In this document: in pieces, positions 8,403-15,779 of the stretch
Numbering within the stretch: position 1 is the first letter of the stretch
Layout: each line of letters starts with the position of its first letter
DNA from: Bacillota bacterium
GTDB taxonomy: Bacteria; Bacillota; Bacilli; Alicyclobacillales; SLC66
Assembly (NCBI GenBank): GCA_026627345.1
Contig: JAPNUP010000184.1
Span: 1-40,714, forward strand
Direction of reading: 5' to 3'
DNA length: 40,714 bases
The notes under the pieces: model-generated
Seen by the model: the letters and a program-made list of their open reading frames with translations, nothing else
What the model was told of the DNA's origin: nothing
Database searches by the model: none
Made by a program: the position numbers and the translations under genes

Positions 8403-8433
8403 AAAAAAAATCCCCTGTAAAAAGCGACAGGGG
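8403..8433 (-). terminator. Strong minus-strand terminator upstream of the G1 peptidase gene
   Basis: On the minus strand CCCCTGT and ACAGGGG (7 bp, 8-nt loop) are followed by A and then eight T (plus-strand A8 at 8403-8410). It has the form of an intrinsic terminator, yet lies about 70 nt upstream of the peptidase start codon. It is either a leader attenuator or a block to read-through from upstream. Confidence 0.75.
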
Positions 8434-8440
8434 GAGAATC

Positions 8441-8471
8441 AAAAAGGGGGGCGGATAGGGTGCGCCTATCC
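8441..8471 (-). terminator. Second terminator-like hairpin upstream of the G1 peptidase gene
   Basis: On the minus strand GGATAGG and CCTATCC (7 bp, 5-nt loop, 8453-8471) are followed by GCCCCCC and TTTTT. The C-rich gap between stem and T-run makes it weaker than the hairpin at 8403-8433, with which it forms a tandem. Confidence 0.45.
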
Positions 8472-8532
8472 ACAAACACATCGTACGACGCCTGCCTTGA
8501 AAGACACTTGAAGAGGTCAAACGAATGATTTG

Positions 8533-8563
8533 TGCATAACCGCAGTAAATGGCGGACACGCTA
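8533..8563 (+). promoter_or_regulatory. Sigma-G-like promoter of the SASP gene
   Basis: TGCATA (8533-8538) matches the -35 consensus of the forespore sigma-G factor (TGMATA). After 18 nt comes CACGCTA (8557-8563), 5/7 to the -10 consensus CATAMTA. The predicted start of transcription is ~20 nt upstream of the ATG. Sigma-G control is the rule for SASP genes. Confidence 0.65.
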
Positions 8564-8591
8564 ACGCCATGAAGTAAGGGGGAATGATTCT

Positions 8592-8807
8592 ATGGCAGCA
8601 GGACAAAAAAGTAACACACCACTCGTTGTACAAGCCAGTCGAGCACTCGACCAGATGAAATACGAGGTGGCGCAAGAACTTGGCATTCAGACCCCGTCAG
8701 ATGGATACTGGGGAACGATGACGACTCGCGACACCGGTAGCATCGGGGGTCATATGACCCGCAAGTTGGTGGCTTTCGGTGAGCAAATGCTCGCTGGACG
8801 TCAATAA
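8592..8807 (+). CDS. Alpha/beta-type small acid-soluble spore protein
   Basis: This 71-residue protein matches the alpha/beta SASP family over its whole length. A-L-D-Q-M-K-Y-E-V-A-Q-E-L-G at ~18-31 contains the region cut by the germination protease, and S-I-G-G-H-M-T-R-K-L-V-A-F-G-E-Q at ~50-65 is the second conserved box. These proteins coat spore DNA, shift it toward an A-like form and protect it from UV and heat, then are degraded at germination. The ATG at 8592 has GGGGG about 10 nt upstream. The gene is monocistronic between a sigma-G-like promoter and a bidirectional terminator. It is the firmest evidence that the host forms endospores. Confidence 0.97.
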   Translation: MAAGQKSNTPLVVQASRALDQMKYEVAQELGIQTPSDGYWGTMTTRDTGSIGGHMTRKLVAFGEQMLAGRQ

Positions 8808-8815
8808 AAAAGTGC

Positions 8816-8849
8816 GACAGGCCTTTGCTCTTTCGAGCAAAGGCCTGTC
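8816..8849. terminator. Bidirectional terminator between the SASP and DUF421 genes
   Basis: A perfect 14-bp stem, ACAGGCCTTTGCTC with its complement, closes a TTTC loop. The plus strand continues CTCTTTATT; the minus strand continues CGCACTTTTTT. It can serve both convergent genes. Confidence 0.93.
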
Positions 8850-8852
8850 TCT

Positions 8853-9344
8853 TTATTCCTCGGGCTCGCCCATGAGACGCTTCCAATCACGAATGGTCAT
8901 CGGTTTTGCATCGGGATACAACTCGTAACCGAGATCGCCCGAGATTTCGATGGTCGCTTTCTTCACGTCTGCTATCTGGGAAATCCCCGCCATACGTAGC
9001 CGCATTTCCAGTTTATCCTCGGTGATTCGCGCCTTGCGCAGCTGTTCCGGGAGCACAGCACCGTCGATGATGACGTCGATCGCCTGACCGCTGAGCACCC
9101 GCGCCAGCGTCTTGGATCGAAGTTGCAACCACTCCAACAAGTAAAGGATGACAAGAGAGCCTGCGATCACGCATAGGGTCGTGATCACGCTGTGGCTCGA
9201 GAGTGGTCCTGCCATCACAGCCCCTAGCATGATCATCACAGTTACCGTGCTCGGCGTCATTTGCGCGAGCGATTTTCGCCCAGCAAGACGCAAAAAAACG
9301 ATGCTGACTACGACGATAGCGACTGTCTTCCATACGAGATCCAT
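8853..9344 (-). CDS. DUF421 (YetF-like) membrane protein
   Basis: This 163-residue protein has three amino-terminal hydrophobic helices (~5-25, ~33-50, ~55-75). A cytoplasmic domain follows with the DUF421 hallmarks: L-R-L-A-G-R-K-S-L-A-Q-M-T at ~18-30, V-I-I-D-G at ~90-94 and the acidic A-T-I-E-I-S-G-D-L region at ~130-138. Bacillus subtilis YetF and YdfR/YkjA relatives are spore- or membrane-associated, but the biochemical role is not settled. GAGGAGG lies 6 nt before the ATG at 9344. The protein is shorter than the ~220-residue YetF and ends soon after the core domain. It shares a terminator with the spore protein gene. Confidence 0.88.
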   Translation of the reverse strand: MDLVWKTVAIVVVSIVFLRLAGRKSLAQMTPSTVTVMIMLGAVMAGPLSSHSVITTLCVIAGSLVILYLLEWLQLRSKTLARVLSGQAIDVIIDGAVLPEQLRKARITEDKLEMRLRMAGISQIADVKKATIEISGDLGYELYPDAKPMTIRDWKRLMGEPEE

Positions 9345-9384
9345 CTTCGACCTCCTCGTGGAATCAGTATGTCCAAATCAGCCG

Positions 9385-10560
9385 CTATCGTGTCAACATC
9401 ATGTGTGTCGCTTTTGCGGTCGATTGTCCGATGTGCAAATTGGTTGGCACGGTTATGGTCTCCGGCATCTCGTTCGCAGCCTCCTTGTGCAGGTGTGAGC
9501 GAATCACTCGTACTGCTTCACGTGCCATCTGTTTCTGATCTTGAAGCGCCGATGTGAACGACCAGTGTGCAGGCTTCGGTGCAGGTCCGTCGAAGCAGAC
9601 GATGGAAAGTTGATCCGGCACAACCTTTCCTAGCCGGCGAGCTGACTCCAAGCAGTACTCAGCTAATTCATCATCGGTGGCGAATATCGCGGTGATAGTT
9701 GGATGCTCTTGCAAGAAAGCCGTGATGACTTCGATTTGCTGTCGGTCAAAACCGTCGTTGCAGTCTGTCCACGAAATGAGCGGAATATGATACATCGTCG
9801 CCTCTTCTCTTCCTGCGGTTCTTAGGGCGTCCTCAAACCCAAGGCGACGATCCGCCAGAGTCGAAGTTCCGGCCCAGTCAGGTGAAAAAAAGGCGATATC
9901 TGTATGGCCCAATTGGAGCAGGTGGTTCGTTAGGGAGATAGCTGCACCTCGATTGTCAGACGTGACAACCGGGACGGGGATTCCGGATAACTGCTTATCC
10001 ACAAGGACGATAGGGAAATCATGGACATGAAGTTTCAAAATCGCCGGATTGTAGAATTCTCCATTTACTGGGAATAAGATCAATCCTTTGATGCCGGCTG
10101 ACACCAGTCGATTGATGGTTTCTTCCTCAGTCACCTGAGAGCCATAAGAGCAGCCCACGCTGAGTGCGATGTCATGCTTGTGCAGTTCCCGCTCGACTTC
10201 CGCAAGTAGCCCAGGTCCGAAAGAATGATCGAGAAAGGGAATGACAAATCCGACACTGGAAAAAGTGCTCGGGTTGACTGTGGAGATCGCCTCTGCTGCC
10301 ATGGGTTCCAAAGGTTGCCTTGAAGTTCTAGCTTGGGCCGAAGCCTCTGAAACGAAGGTACCCACACCAGCTTTGCGTACGATGAGGCCCTCTGAGGCGA
10401 GTAATTGTAGGGCTCTGTTAGTAGTCATCCTACTGACTTCAAAAGTGGCCATTAACTCTTGTTCCGTCGGCAACAAATCACCCGGTTGGTAATGTCCACT
10501 CTCAATCTCGGCTTTTAGATGGGAATAGATCTTTTCATATAGGATGGCACGATTCGACAC
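9385..10560 (-). CDS. GntR/LacI-type hybrid transcriptional regulator (AraR-like architecture)
   Basis: This 391-residue protein joins two modules. Residues ~1-75 are a GntR winged helix (Y-Q-P-G-D-L-L-P-T-E-Q-E-L and S-R-M-T-T-N-R-A-L-Q-L-L). Residues ~95-385 are a LacI-type periplasmic-binding-protein-like sugar sensor (V-G-F-V-I-P-F, V-T-S-D-N-R-G-A, T-A-I-F-A-T-D-D-E). This is the layout of AraR of Bacillus subtilis. The start is GTG at 10560 with AAAGGG ~13 nt upstream, a modest ribosome binding site. It is divergent from the mannoside operon, shares a 183-nt regulatory region with it, and has a repeat motif between its own promoter elements. It is therefore probably the local repressor, released by a sugar from that pathway, and autoregulated. 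Confidence 0.9.
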   Translation of the reverse strand: MSNRAILYEKIYSHLKAEIESGHYQPGDLLPTEQELMATFEVSRMTTNRALQLLASEGLIVRKAGVGTFVSEASAQARTSRQPLEPMAAEAISTVNPSTFSSVGFVIPFLDHSFGPGLLAEVERELHKHDIALSVGCSYGSQVTEEETINRLVSAGIKGLILFPVNGEFYNPAILKLHVHDFPIVLVDKQLSGIPVPVVTSDNRGAAISLTNHLLQLGHTDIAFFSPDWAGTSTLADRRLGFEDALRTAGREEATMYHIPLISWTDCNDGFDRQQIEVITAFLQEHPTITAIFATDDELAEYCLESARRLGKVVPDQLSIVCFDGPAPKPAHWSFTSALQDQKQMAREAVRVIRSHLHKEAANEMPETITVPTNLHIGQSTAKATHMMLTR

Positions 10561-10584
10561 GATTCATCACGCCCTTTCCGGCCT

Positions 10585-10613
10585 ATAATAGCATGATAAT
10601 ATGTCAATATCAA
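10585..10613 (-). promoter_or_regulatory. Sigma-A promoter of the GntR/LacI regulator
   Basis: The minus strand reads TTGATA (10608-10613) and TATTAT (10585-10590) with a 17-nt spacer: 5/6 matches at both hexamers and ideal spacing. The repeat TAGCATGATAATATG (10589-10603) occupies the spacer. Confidence 0.7.
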
Positions 10614-10682
10614 CGTGCATCCGATCTGCTAAAATGCGTTGACGTGCCATACGAATTATGCTAATGTCATATACATGCTAAT
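10589..10682. promoter_or_regulatory. Candidate operators of the divergent regulator
   Basis: TAGCATGATAATATG at 10589-10603 recurs in inverted form as CATATACATGCTA at 10668-10680. A direct repeat ATGCTAA occurs at 10658-10664 and 10675-10681, 17 bp apart. One copy lies in the regulator promoter, the others in the operon promoter region. This is the arrangement expected for a repressor controlling both directions, perhaps with looping. Assignment to this regulator is inference. Confidence 0.45.
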
Positions 10683-10684
10683 AG

Positions 10685-10690
10685 TATAAC
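10685..10690 (+). promoter_or_regulatory. -10 element of the mannoside operon
   Basis: TATAAC (5/6 to TATAAT) lies 54 nt upstream of the first ATG, immediately before a cre-like site. No good -35 is found at 17 nt. An alternative -35, TTGACG, is at 10639-10644 but pairs only with a weak -10 at 10662. Confidence 0.4.
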
Positions 10691-10698
10691 ATATTATT

Positions 10699-10712
10699 TG
10701 TAAGCGCGAACA
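10699..10712 (+). promoter_or_regulatory. cre-like site in the mannoside operon promoter
   Basis: TGTAAGCGCGAACA matches the cre consensus TGWAANCGNTNWCA at all fixed positions but one (G for T at position 10). It starts 9 nt after the TATAAC -10, a typical position for CcpA repression. With the perfect cre upstream of the MFS gene it suggests a CcpA regulon. Confidence 0.55.
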
Positions 10713-10743
10713 ACATGCGCTTCAGAAAAGGGGGACTTATCGA

Positions 10744-12576
10744 ATGGTGAAACTACGTACGGCAACGAAGATTGCGGTCGCACTCGGCACGGCGGTCGTC
10801 ATGACTCTCGGTACTGCTGTCGGCGCAGAGGCGGCCGGAACGACCACCATAGCTTATGCGGGTGGTTGGCAGACGAATGGAATCTACAATCCACAACCAC
10901 AAGCGAACGGAAACATGATTCAGGACGGTGTAGCCTACGCGCCTCTTGCTTGGTACAAGTTTACGGGGAATTTCGACTTCTGGCCCGTTCTAGCTAAAAA
11001 TTGGCAAGTTAGTCATGGCGGCAATCAGGTAACCGTGCACCTGAATCCTAAGGCTAAATGGTCCAATGGGACTCCAGTCACGGCTAAGGATGTGTATGTA
11101 ACGTTTGAAATGCAGTTCATAGTCGGCAACGCTCAGTCTTGGGGACTGACAGGAATGAAGATTGTAAATCCAGAGACGATTATTTTTTACAAGAATCCGA
11201 AATTCCTCTACAGCACCTCGGTCCTCTTACAACAAATTTTAAACAACAACAACATCATGCCCGCCGTGGACTTCCAACAGATGCTTCCCGCAGACGCCTT
11301 GCTGTGGAAGACGGTTAAAGCGGCCGGAGGCCCGGCCAAAGCGAAAACAACTATCGCCGCCGAGGCGTTGTTAACGAAATGGGCGAATGTTATAGAGGGA
11401 CACAATTTTGAGTCTCCCGCTAACCTGATCTACGATGGGCCCTGGGAATTTTCTCGAAGCACCTCGGCTGAACAGCTTTATGTGAAAAATCCTGATTACG
11501 TGCTGGCCAACAATGTGACGGCCGATGAGATGCTGGTTACCAACCAAACAACTAACGATGTGACTTGGCGCGCTTTAGAGAATGGCACAATCGACTATGC
11601 AGGCGTATCTTTCTCGCCGCCGGTATATAAGACGGTTATGAGCGTGCACGATAACCACTTTGTGGCCGCGCCTCAGAGTACTGGTATGAGCATGATGTTT
11701 AATGAGAATGTGTACCCATACAATCTGATTCAAGTTCGCCAAGCGATCGCCTACATGATCAATCGGCATGCTGCGAGGCTGGTGGGTGAGCCGATCGGCA
11801 GTCTTTCTGTCAAAATTCCAGATGGCATGACTCAGGCGGCGAATGAGCAGTGGCTGACCCATTCGCAACTGGCTTCGCTGAATCCCTATAACTATGACCC
11901 TACGAGGGCAGCTGCGCTCCTCAAGTCAGTCGGTTTCAAAAAGACGGCATCGGGTTGGAAAATGCCAAATGGTAAGCCGTTTACTCTGACGATCTCGGCT
12001 CCGAATTTCTCCGATTGGGATGCGGGTATCCAAGAGATTGCGAGTCAACTAGGGAATCTGGGTGTCAAGACAAACGCAGACGTCATGGATTCGACGATCT
12101 TCTACTCTCCGACGGATGGGGCAGGAACAGGAAAGTTTGCAGTGGCAACTCGCTGGTGGGGCGGTTGGAATGTGTACCCATCGAACACCTACAATCAGGC
12201 CTGGTTTGTAGATAACGATTATAGTGTAAGCAATACTGGTCAAATCGACCACGGAACCACAGGAAGTGGTCTCAATGCCCCAATGGCTGTCCGCGTTCCA
12301 GGATTAGGATTCGTGAATAACCTCAAGCTCACCGTAGCGATTGAAGGGAATCTTCCGGAAACGGCACAACGAACAGACATATACAAGCTTGCTAAAGCCT
12401 ACAATTATTGGGTTCCAGCCTTGGATGTTTGGAACCAAATGGCAGGCCGCACGTATTCCACCGCCAATTGGACTTGGCCGGACTTCCAACACAACACGGC
12501 ACTGCTCAATATGTTTACCTACAACAACCCTATCGTCGTGTATCAGTCCCTAGGGTTGATGAAGCCGAAGCAGTAA
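10744..12576 (+). CDS. Family 5 ABC solute-binding protein, probable oligosaccharide type
   Basis: This 610-residue protein has a Sec signal peptide (K-L-R-T-A-T-K then a hydrophobic core to ~25, cleavage near A-E-A-A at ~28-31). An SBP_bac_5 domain follows, with the marker W-S-N-G-T-P-V-T-A-K-D-V at ~108-119. No cysteine lies near the cleavage site, so it is not an obvious lipoprotein. The ATG at 10744 has AAGGGGG 9 nt upstream. It is the first gene of an operon with permeases, ATPases and an alpha-mannosidase. In Thermotoga and some archaea, family 5 binding proteins carry mannan- and cellulose-derived oligosaccharides; by context the ligand here is more likely a mannoside than a peptide. 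A hairpin after the gene may favour its over-expression relative to the permeases. Confidence 0.9.
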   Translation: MVKLRTATKIAVALGTAVVMTLGTAVGAEAAGTTTIAYAGGWQTNGIYNPQPQANGNMIQDGVAYAPLAWYKFTGNFDFWPVLAKNWQVSHGGNQVTVHLNPKAKWSNGTPVTAKDVYVTFEMQFIVGNAQSWGLTGMKIVNPETIIFYKNPKFLYSTSVLLQQILNNNNIMPAVDFQQMLPADALLWKTVKAAGGPAKAKTTIAAEALLTKWANVIEGHNFESPANLIYDGPWEFSRSTSAEQLYVKNPDYVLANNVTADEMLVTNQTTNDVTWRALENGTIDYAGVSFSPPVYKTVMSVHDNHFVAAPQSTGMSMMFNENVYPYNLIQVRQAIAYMINRHAARLVGEPIGSLSVKIPDGMTQAANEQWLTHSQLASLNPYNYDPTRAAALLKSVGFKKTASGWKMPNGKPFTLTISAPNFSDWDAGIQEIASQLGNLGVKTNADVMDSTIFYSPTDGAGTGKFAVATRWWGGWNVYPSNTYNQAWFVDNDYSVSNTGQIDHGTTGSGLNAPMAVRVPGLGFVNNLKLTVAIEGNLPETAQRTDIYKLAKAYNYWVPALDVWNQMAGRTYSTANWTWPDFQHNTALLNMFTYNNPIVVYQSLGLMKPKQ

Positions 12577-12591
12577 TACCCGTACCTTCTG

Positions 12592-12626
12592 GCGTGAGTG
12601 AGTACTTCGTGCGTGCTCACTCACGC
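12592..12626 (+). other. Intra-operon hairpin between the binding-protein and membrane-protein genes
   Basis: GCGTGAGTGAG (12592-12602) and CTCACTCACGC (12616-12626) form an 11-bp perfect stem with a 13-nt loop, with no T-run after it. Such hairpins protect the 3' end of a highly expressed binding-protein message or allow partial attenuation, as in maltose operons. Confidence 0.6.
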
Positions 12627-12655
12627 TTGCAATCCCTAGTTGAGGAGGTGCTGCG

Positions 12656-12952
12656 TTGCAACGGAATCACCATGGAGAACATCGACGTGCCGTCGTCAAT
12701 ATGCTTCACATCGGCTCCAAGCTCATGGTTTTTTGGTCTGTATTCCTTGGGCTTCTAGAATTCATCTCGTTTTGGGGTGCCACACAGGTTGTTTCTAAAG
12801 AATTGGACGTCTTGGCCATGATGATCACGGCCTGCTTGTTTCTACTGAGCACTGTGGGTGTTCGTGCAGCCTTGCGTTTGTTAGAGAGAAACCGACTGGC
12901 GCCTACGCCCGAGGATTCTCCTAACGATCGAGAGGTGGCGCTTTACCCATGA
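12656..12952 (+). CDS. Small two-helix membrane protein of the mannoside transport operon
   Basis: I do not recognise this 98-residue protein. The start is TTG at 12656: a strong GAGGAGGTG (12642-12650) lies 5 nt upstream. Residues 1-18 are polar and basic, residues ~22-42 and ~52-72 are hydrophobic helices, and the tail is charged (R-L-L-E-R-N-R-L). The stop codon overlaps the ATG of the first permease gene by 4 bases (ATGA at 12949), so translation is coupled. Its place between binding protein and permease suggests an accessory subunit, possibly one that holds the unlipidated binding protein at the membrane or stabilises the permease. That role is inference. Both the ribosome binding site and the tight overlap argue for a real gene. 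Confidence 0.75.
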   Translation: MQRNHHGEHRRAVVNMLHIGSKLMVFWSVFLGLLEFISFWGATQVVSKELDVLAMMITACLFLLSTVGVRAALRLLERNRLAPTPEDSPNDREVALYP

Positions 12953-13929
12953 CCAAACTGTTGAGGCGTTTGGGAATCTCCGTGCTCATGATTTTTCTTG
13001 TCGCGGCACTCACATTTTTTCTTATTAGACTGATGCCAGGAAATCCGTACGAAGTGATGTACCACCAGCTTTTGATGAAAGGGATGAGTCAACAGCAGGC
13101 GATGGATCAGGTTCGCTCCATCATGAACGCCATCCCGAATCAACCTGTCCTTATTCAATTCGTTGAATGGTTGGGTCAACTTCTTCACGGGAACATGGGA
13201 ACATCCATACAAGAAACGGGAGTACCTGTCACCGAGCTTGTCCTTAATGCCCTACCTTGGACGCTTGTCACAGTCTCGCTGGGCTTAGTCATCAGCTTCT
13301 TTATCGGAATTCTGTTAGGGGTTTGGAGTGCATCTAGAAGAAACTCCTGGGTGAGCGGACTGATTGACAACGTAGGATCCATCGCACATGCGATCCCAGC
13401 TTACGTCACTGCCGTGGCCCTGTTGTACCTCTTTAACGTTGTGTGGCATGTTTTCCCTTCGTCGGGTGCTTACGGGATTATGGAGACGCCAGGTCTGAAC
13501 ATCCCCTTCCTGCTGAGTTTTCTCTATCACATCGTATTGCCTGTCGGCACTTACGTACTGACGGGGTTCGGTAGCTGGGAACTAGCGATGAAATCGACAA
13601 CGATCACTGTGATCAATGACGATTTCATGATGGCAGCGCGGTTGCGTGGCCTGCCGCGCGAAAAACAGATGCGCTATTTGGGATGGAACTCCATTTTGCC
13701 TTTGTTTACGAGCTTTATGTTGAGCCTAGGTGCCATGTTTGGCGGATCGGTGTTCATCGAGGGCACGTATGCTTTCCCTGGTATTGGGAACTTGTTTGCG
13801 ACGGCCATCAACAGTCGCGACTATCCTGTGATTCAAGGCTGCTTCCTACTCACCACGACAACGATTATTGTAGCCAACGTGATCGCGGACTTTGCCTATT
13901 CAAAACTGGATCCTAGGATTCAAGCGTAG
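12949..13929 (+). CDS. ABC transporter permease, DppB/OppB type
   Basis: This 326-residue protein has about six membrane helices and the binding-protein-dependent transport signature. The EAA-like loop lies near residues 225-245 (A-A-R-L-R-G-L-P-R-E), followed by G-A-M-F-G-G-S-V-F-I-E-G-T-Y-A-F-P-G-I-G at ~262-281. The opening R-R-L-G-I-S-V-L-M-I-F-L-V and R-L-M-P-G-N-P are typical of the DppB family. It forms one half of the membrane channel with the next gene product. Its ATG overlaps the preceding stop codon. Confidence 0.93.
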   Translation: MTKLLRRLGISVLMIFLVAALTFFLIRLMPGNPYEVMYHQLLMKGMSQQQAMDQVRSIMNAIPNQPVLIQFVEWLGQLLHGNMGTSIQETGVPVTELVLNALPWTLVTVSLGLVISFFIGILLGVWSASRRNSWVSGLIDNVGSIAHAIPAYVTAVALLYLFNVVWHVFPSSGAYGIMETPGLNIPFLLSFLYHIVLPVGTYVLTGFGSWELAMKSTTITVINDDFMMAARLRGLPREKQMRYLGWNSILPLFTSFMLSLGAMFGGSVFIEGTYAFPGIGNLFATAINSRDYPVIQGCFLLTTTTIIVANVIADFAYSKLDPRIQA

Positions 13930-13940
13930 GAGGGGAATTT

Positions 13941-14789
13941 GTGTCCACAGTTTGGAAGATCTTTAGGCGCCGCCCCTCCCGCGTAGTCGGGTTGGTTCTG
14001 TTAATTTTCTTTCTGTTTCTCGCCATTTTTGGGCCTCTCATGTATCCTCACGGAGCTGTCCCGGATCCCAATCACATTTATGCCGCGCCTTCCTGGAAAC
14101 ACATCTTGGGTACGGACTATGCCGGCAGAGATATCTGGGAACAGATCGTACAAGGCGCGCAAAACGTACTGTTTGTGGCTTTGCTTGGCGCGTTTTTTAC
14201 CATTGTGATCGGCACGGTGGTGGGTTTGGCGGCAGGGTATCTAGGCCCGGTTATAGACAATATTCTGATGCGTATCACCGACATGTTTCTCACCATACCG
14301 TCGATCGCTTTGACCATTATTCTCGCCGTCACAGTGGGTTTGTCTAACTACGTCATGATGGCGGCCATTTTGAGCTTTGCGAGTTGGGGCGGGCTTGCTC
14401 GTGCTATCCGATCGATGGTACTCAGTGTGCGCGAACGCTCATTTGTGGAAGTGTCCCTGGGGCTCGGCCTATCGCGTTGGCGGATTTTGCTGAAGGATGT
14501 TTTACCAAATTTGATGCCTTACATTATCGTCCACTTAATGCTTGCTCTTACGAGTACCGTTTATGCTGAGGTGGGGCTCTTTTATCTAGGCGTTGTTCCC
14601 TTTAAGGCGGACAACTGGGGCGTGATGCTGAACTACGCAACCGGCGGTTCCGGGGCTATGTACAGCACGCAGTCTATCATGTTCTTGATCTCTCCGATTC
14701 TGGCGATTGTGCTCTTGCAGACGGGGATTGTATTATCCGCTGACGCTGTAAATGAAATTGTCGATCCGCGCTTGCGCGCTGCTCGCTAA
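13941..14789 (+). CDS. ABC transporter permease, DppC/OppC type
   Basis: This 282-residue inner-membrane protein starts with GTG at 13941, with AGGAGGGG about 5 nt upstream. The family features are all present: an amino-terminal helix (V-V-G-L-V-L-L-I-F-F-L-F), the G-T-D-Y-A-G-R-D-I-W motif at ~54-63 and the EAA-like loop V-S-L-G-L-G-L-S-R-W-R-I-L at ~171-183. It pairs with the DppB-type permease encoded 11 nt upstream. Translation is likely continuous along the operon. Confidence 0.93.
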   Translation: MSTVWKIFRRRPSRVVGLVLLIFFLFLAIFGPLMYPHGAVPDPNHIYAAPSWKHILGTDYAGRDIWEQIVQGAQNVLFVALLGAFFTIVIGTVVGLAAGYLGPVIDNILMRITDMFLTIPSIALTIILAVTVGLSNYVMMAAILSFASWGGLARAIRSMVLSVRERSFVEVSLGLGLSRWRILLKDVLPNLMPYIIVHLMLALTSTVYAEVGLFYLGVVPFKADNWGVMLNYATGGSGAMYSTQSIMFLISPILAIVLLQTGIVLSADAVNEIVDPRLRAAR

Positions 14790-14805
14790 TGAAGGAGTCG
14801 AGCCC

Positions 14806-15762
14806 ATGAGTGACGTCGTGCAGGTTAGCCGTTTGTCCATCGTATTTCCCAGTGATCAAGGCCCTGTAAAAGCCGTGGACAATATCAGTTTCACGGTTCG
14901 TGAGGGGGAAAGCATCGGGATTGTTGGGGAAAGCGGAAGCGGTAAAAGTACGGTGGCATTTGCGCTATTTGATAGTGTTCCAGACCCTGGTGAGATCACT
15001 GGAGGCGAGGTCACATATGAGGGTGGCGTTAAGCTTTTTGAGTTGAGCGAGGAGGCGAAGCGACGCTTTTATTGGAGCAAGGCCTCCATGGTTTTTCAGG
15101 CTGCTCAAAATACACTCAATCCCATTTTGCGAATCAGTCAGCAAATTGAAGATATCGCTGACGCGCACAAAATGGATAAACGTGCCGCGCTAGCGCGTGC
15201 GACAGAGCTGTTTGACACCATGTACATCGACTCCGGCCGGGTGTTATCTGCCTATCCACATGAGTTGTCGGGAGGAATGAAGCAACGTGTAAGTATTGCC
15301 TTAGCTTTACTTCTCGGACCTCGTCTCGTTGTCCTAGATGAACCGACTACGGCGCTCGATGTGATCAGTCAGGCCGCTGTTTTGCGCATTCTGGACAACG
15401 TGCGACGAGAGAGCGCGATATCGTTTGTTTTTATTACGCACGATATCTCCGTTATTGCGCACGTTGTAGATCGGGTCATCGTCATGTACGGTGGGAAAAT
15501 TGTGGAGACGGGACCTGTCGAAAAAATTGTGGCGAATCCATCTCATCCGTATACACGGGGATTGATTGCTTCCATTCCACCTCTTGTTGGGGACTTGAGT
15601 GAGACCCGCGCATTGCCTGGCCAACCGGCGAACCTTCTCAATCTTCCTAAGGGGTGCGCATTTGCTGATCGTTGTGAGCTTAAACAGCAACGCTGCCTGA
15701 CGGAAATGCCACAGATTCGCACGATTGGTCCAGATGCTGAGGCAGCGTGTCATGTGCTGTAG
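14806..15762 (+). CDS. ABC transporter ATP-binding protein, DppD/OppD type
   Basis: This 318-residue ATPase has Walker A G-E-S-G-S-G-K-S-T (~41-49), signature L-S-G-G-M-K-Q-R (~150-157) and Walker B L-V-V-L-D-E-P-T-T-A-L-D (~170-181). The carboxy-terminal oligo_HPY extension carries the Cys cluster C-A-F-A-D-R-C-E-L-K-Q-Q-R-C, which in some DppD proteins holds an iron-sulfur cluster. The ATG at 14806 has AAGGAG 9 nt upstream; the longer frame from 14752 would overlap the permease gene and lacks a ribosome binding site. It energises the transporter together with the next gene product. Confidence 0.94.
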   Translation: MSDVVQVSRLSIVFPSDQGPVKAVDNISFTVREGESIGIVGESGSGKSTVAFALFDSVPDPGEITGGEVTYEGGVKLFELSEEAKRRFYWSKASMVFQAAQNTLNPILRISQQIEDIADAHKMDKRAALARATELFDTMYIDSGRVLSAYPHELSGGMKQRVSIALALLLGPRLVVLDEPTTALDVISQAAVLRILDNVRRESAISFVFITHDISVIAHVVDRVIVMYGGKIVETGPVEKIVANPSHPYTRGLIASIPPLVGDLSETRALPGQPANLLNLPKGCAFADRCELKQQRCLTEMPQIRTIGPDAEAACHVL

Positions 15763-15779
15763 CAAAGGAGTGCGTGTAG

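Noticed and set aside
8335-8559. Amino-terminal extension of the G1 peptidase frame
   Set aside because: The frame is open, but the extension has no ribosome binding site, crosses two terminator-like hairpins and would place the signal peptide inside the protein. GTG 8334 with GGAGGG is better.
12408-12758. Alternative frame across the end of the first binding protein gene
   Set aside because: It overlaps the binding protein gene and the intra-operon hairpin, and has no ribosome binding site. The TTG-started frame at 12656 explains the region.
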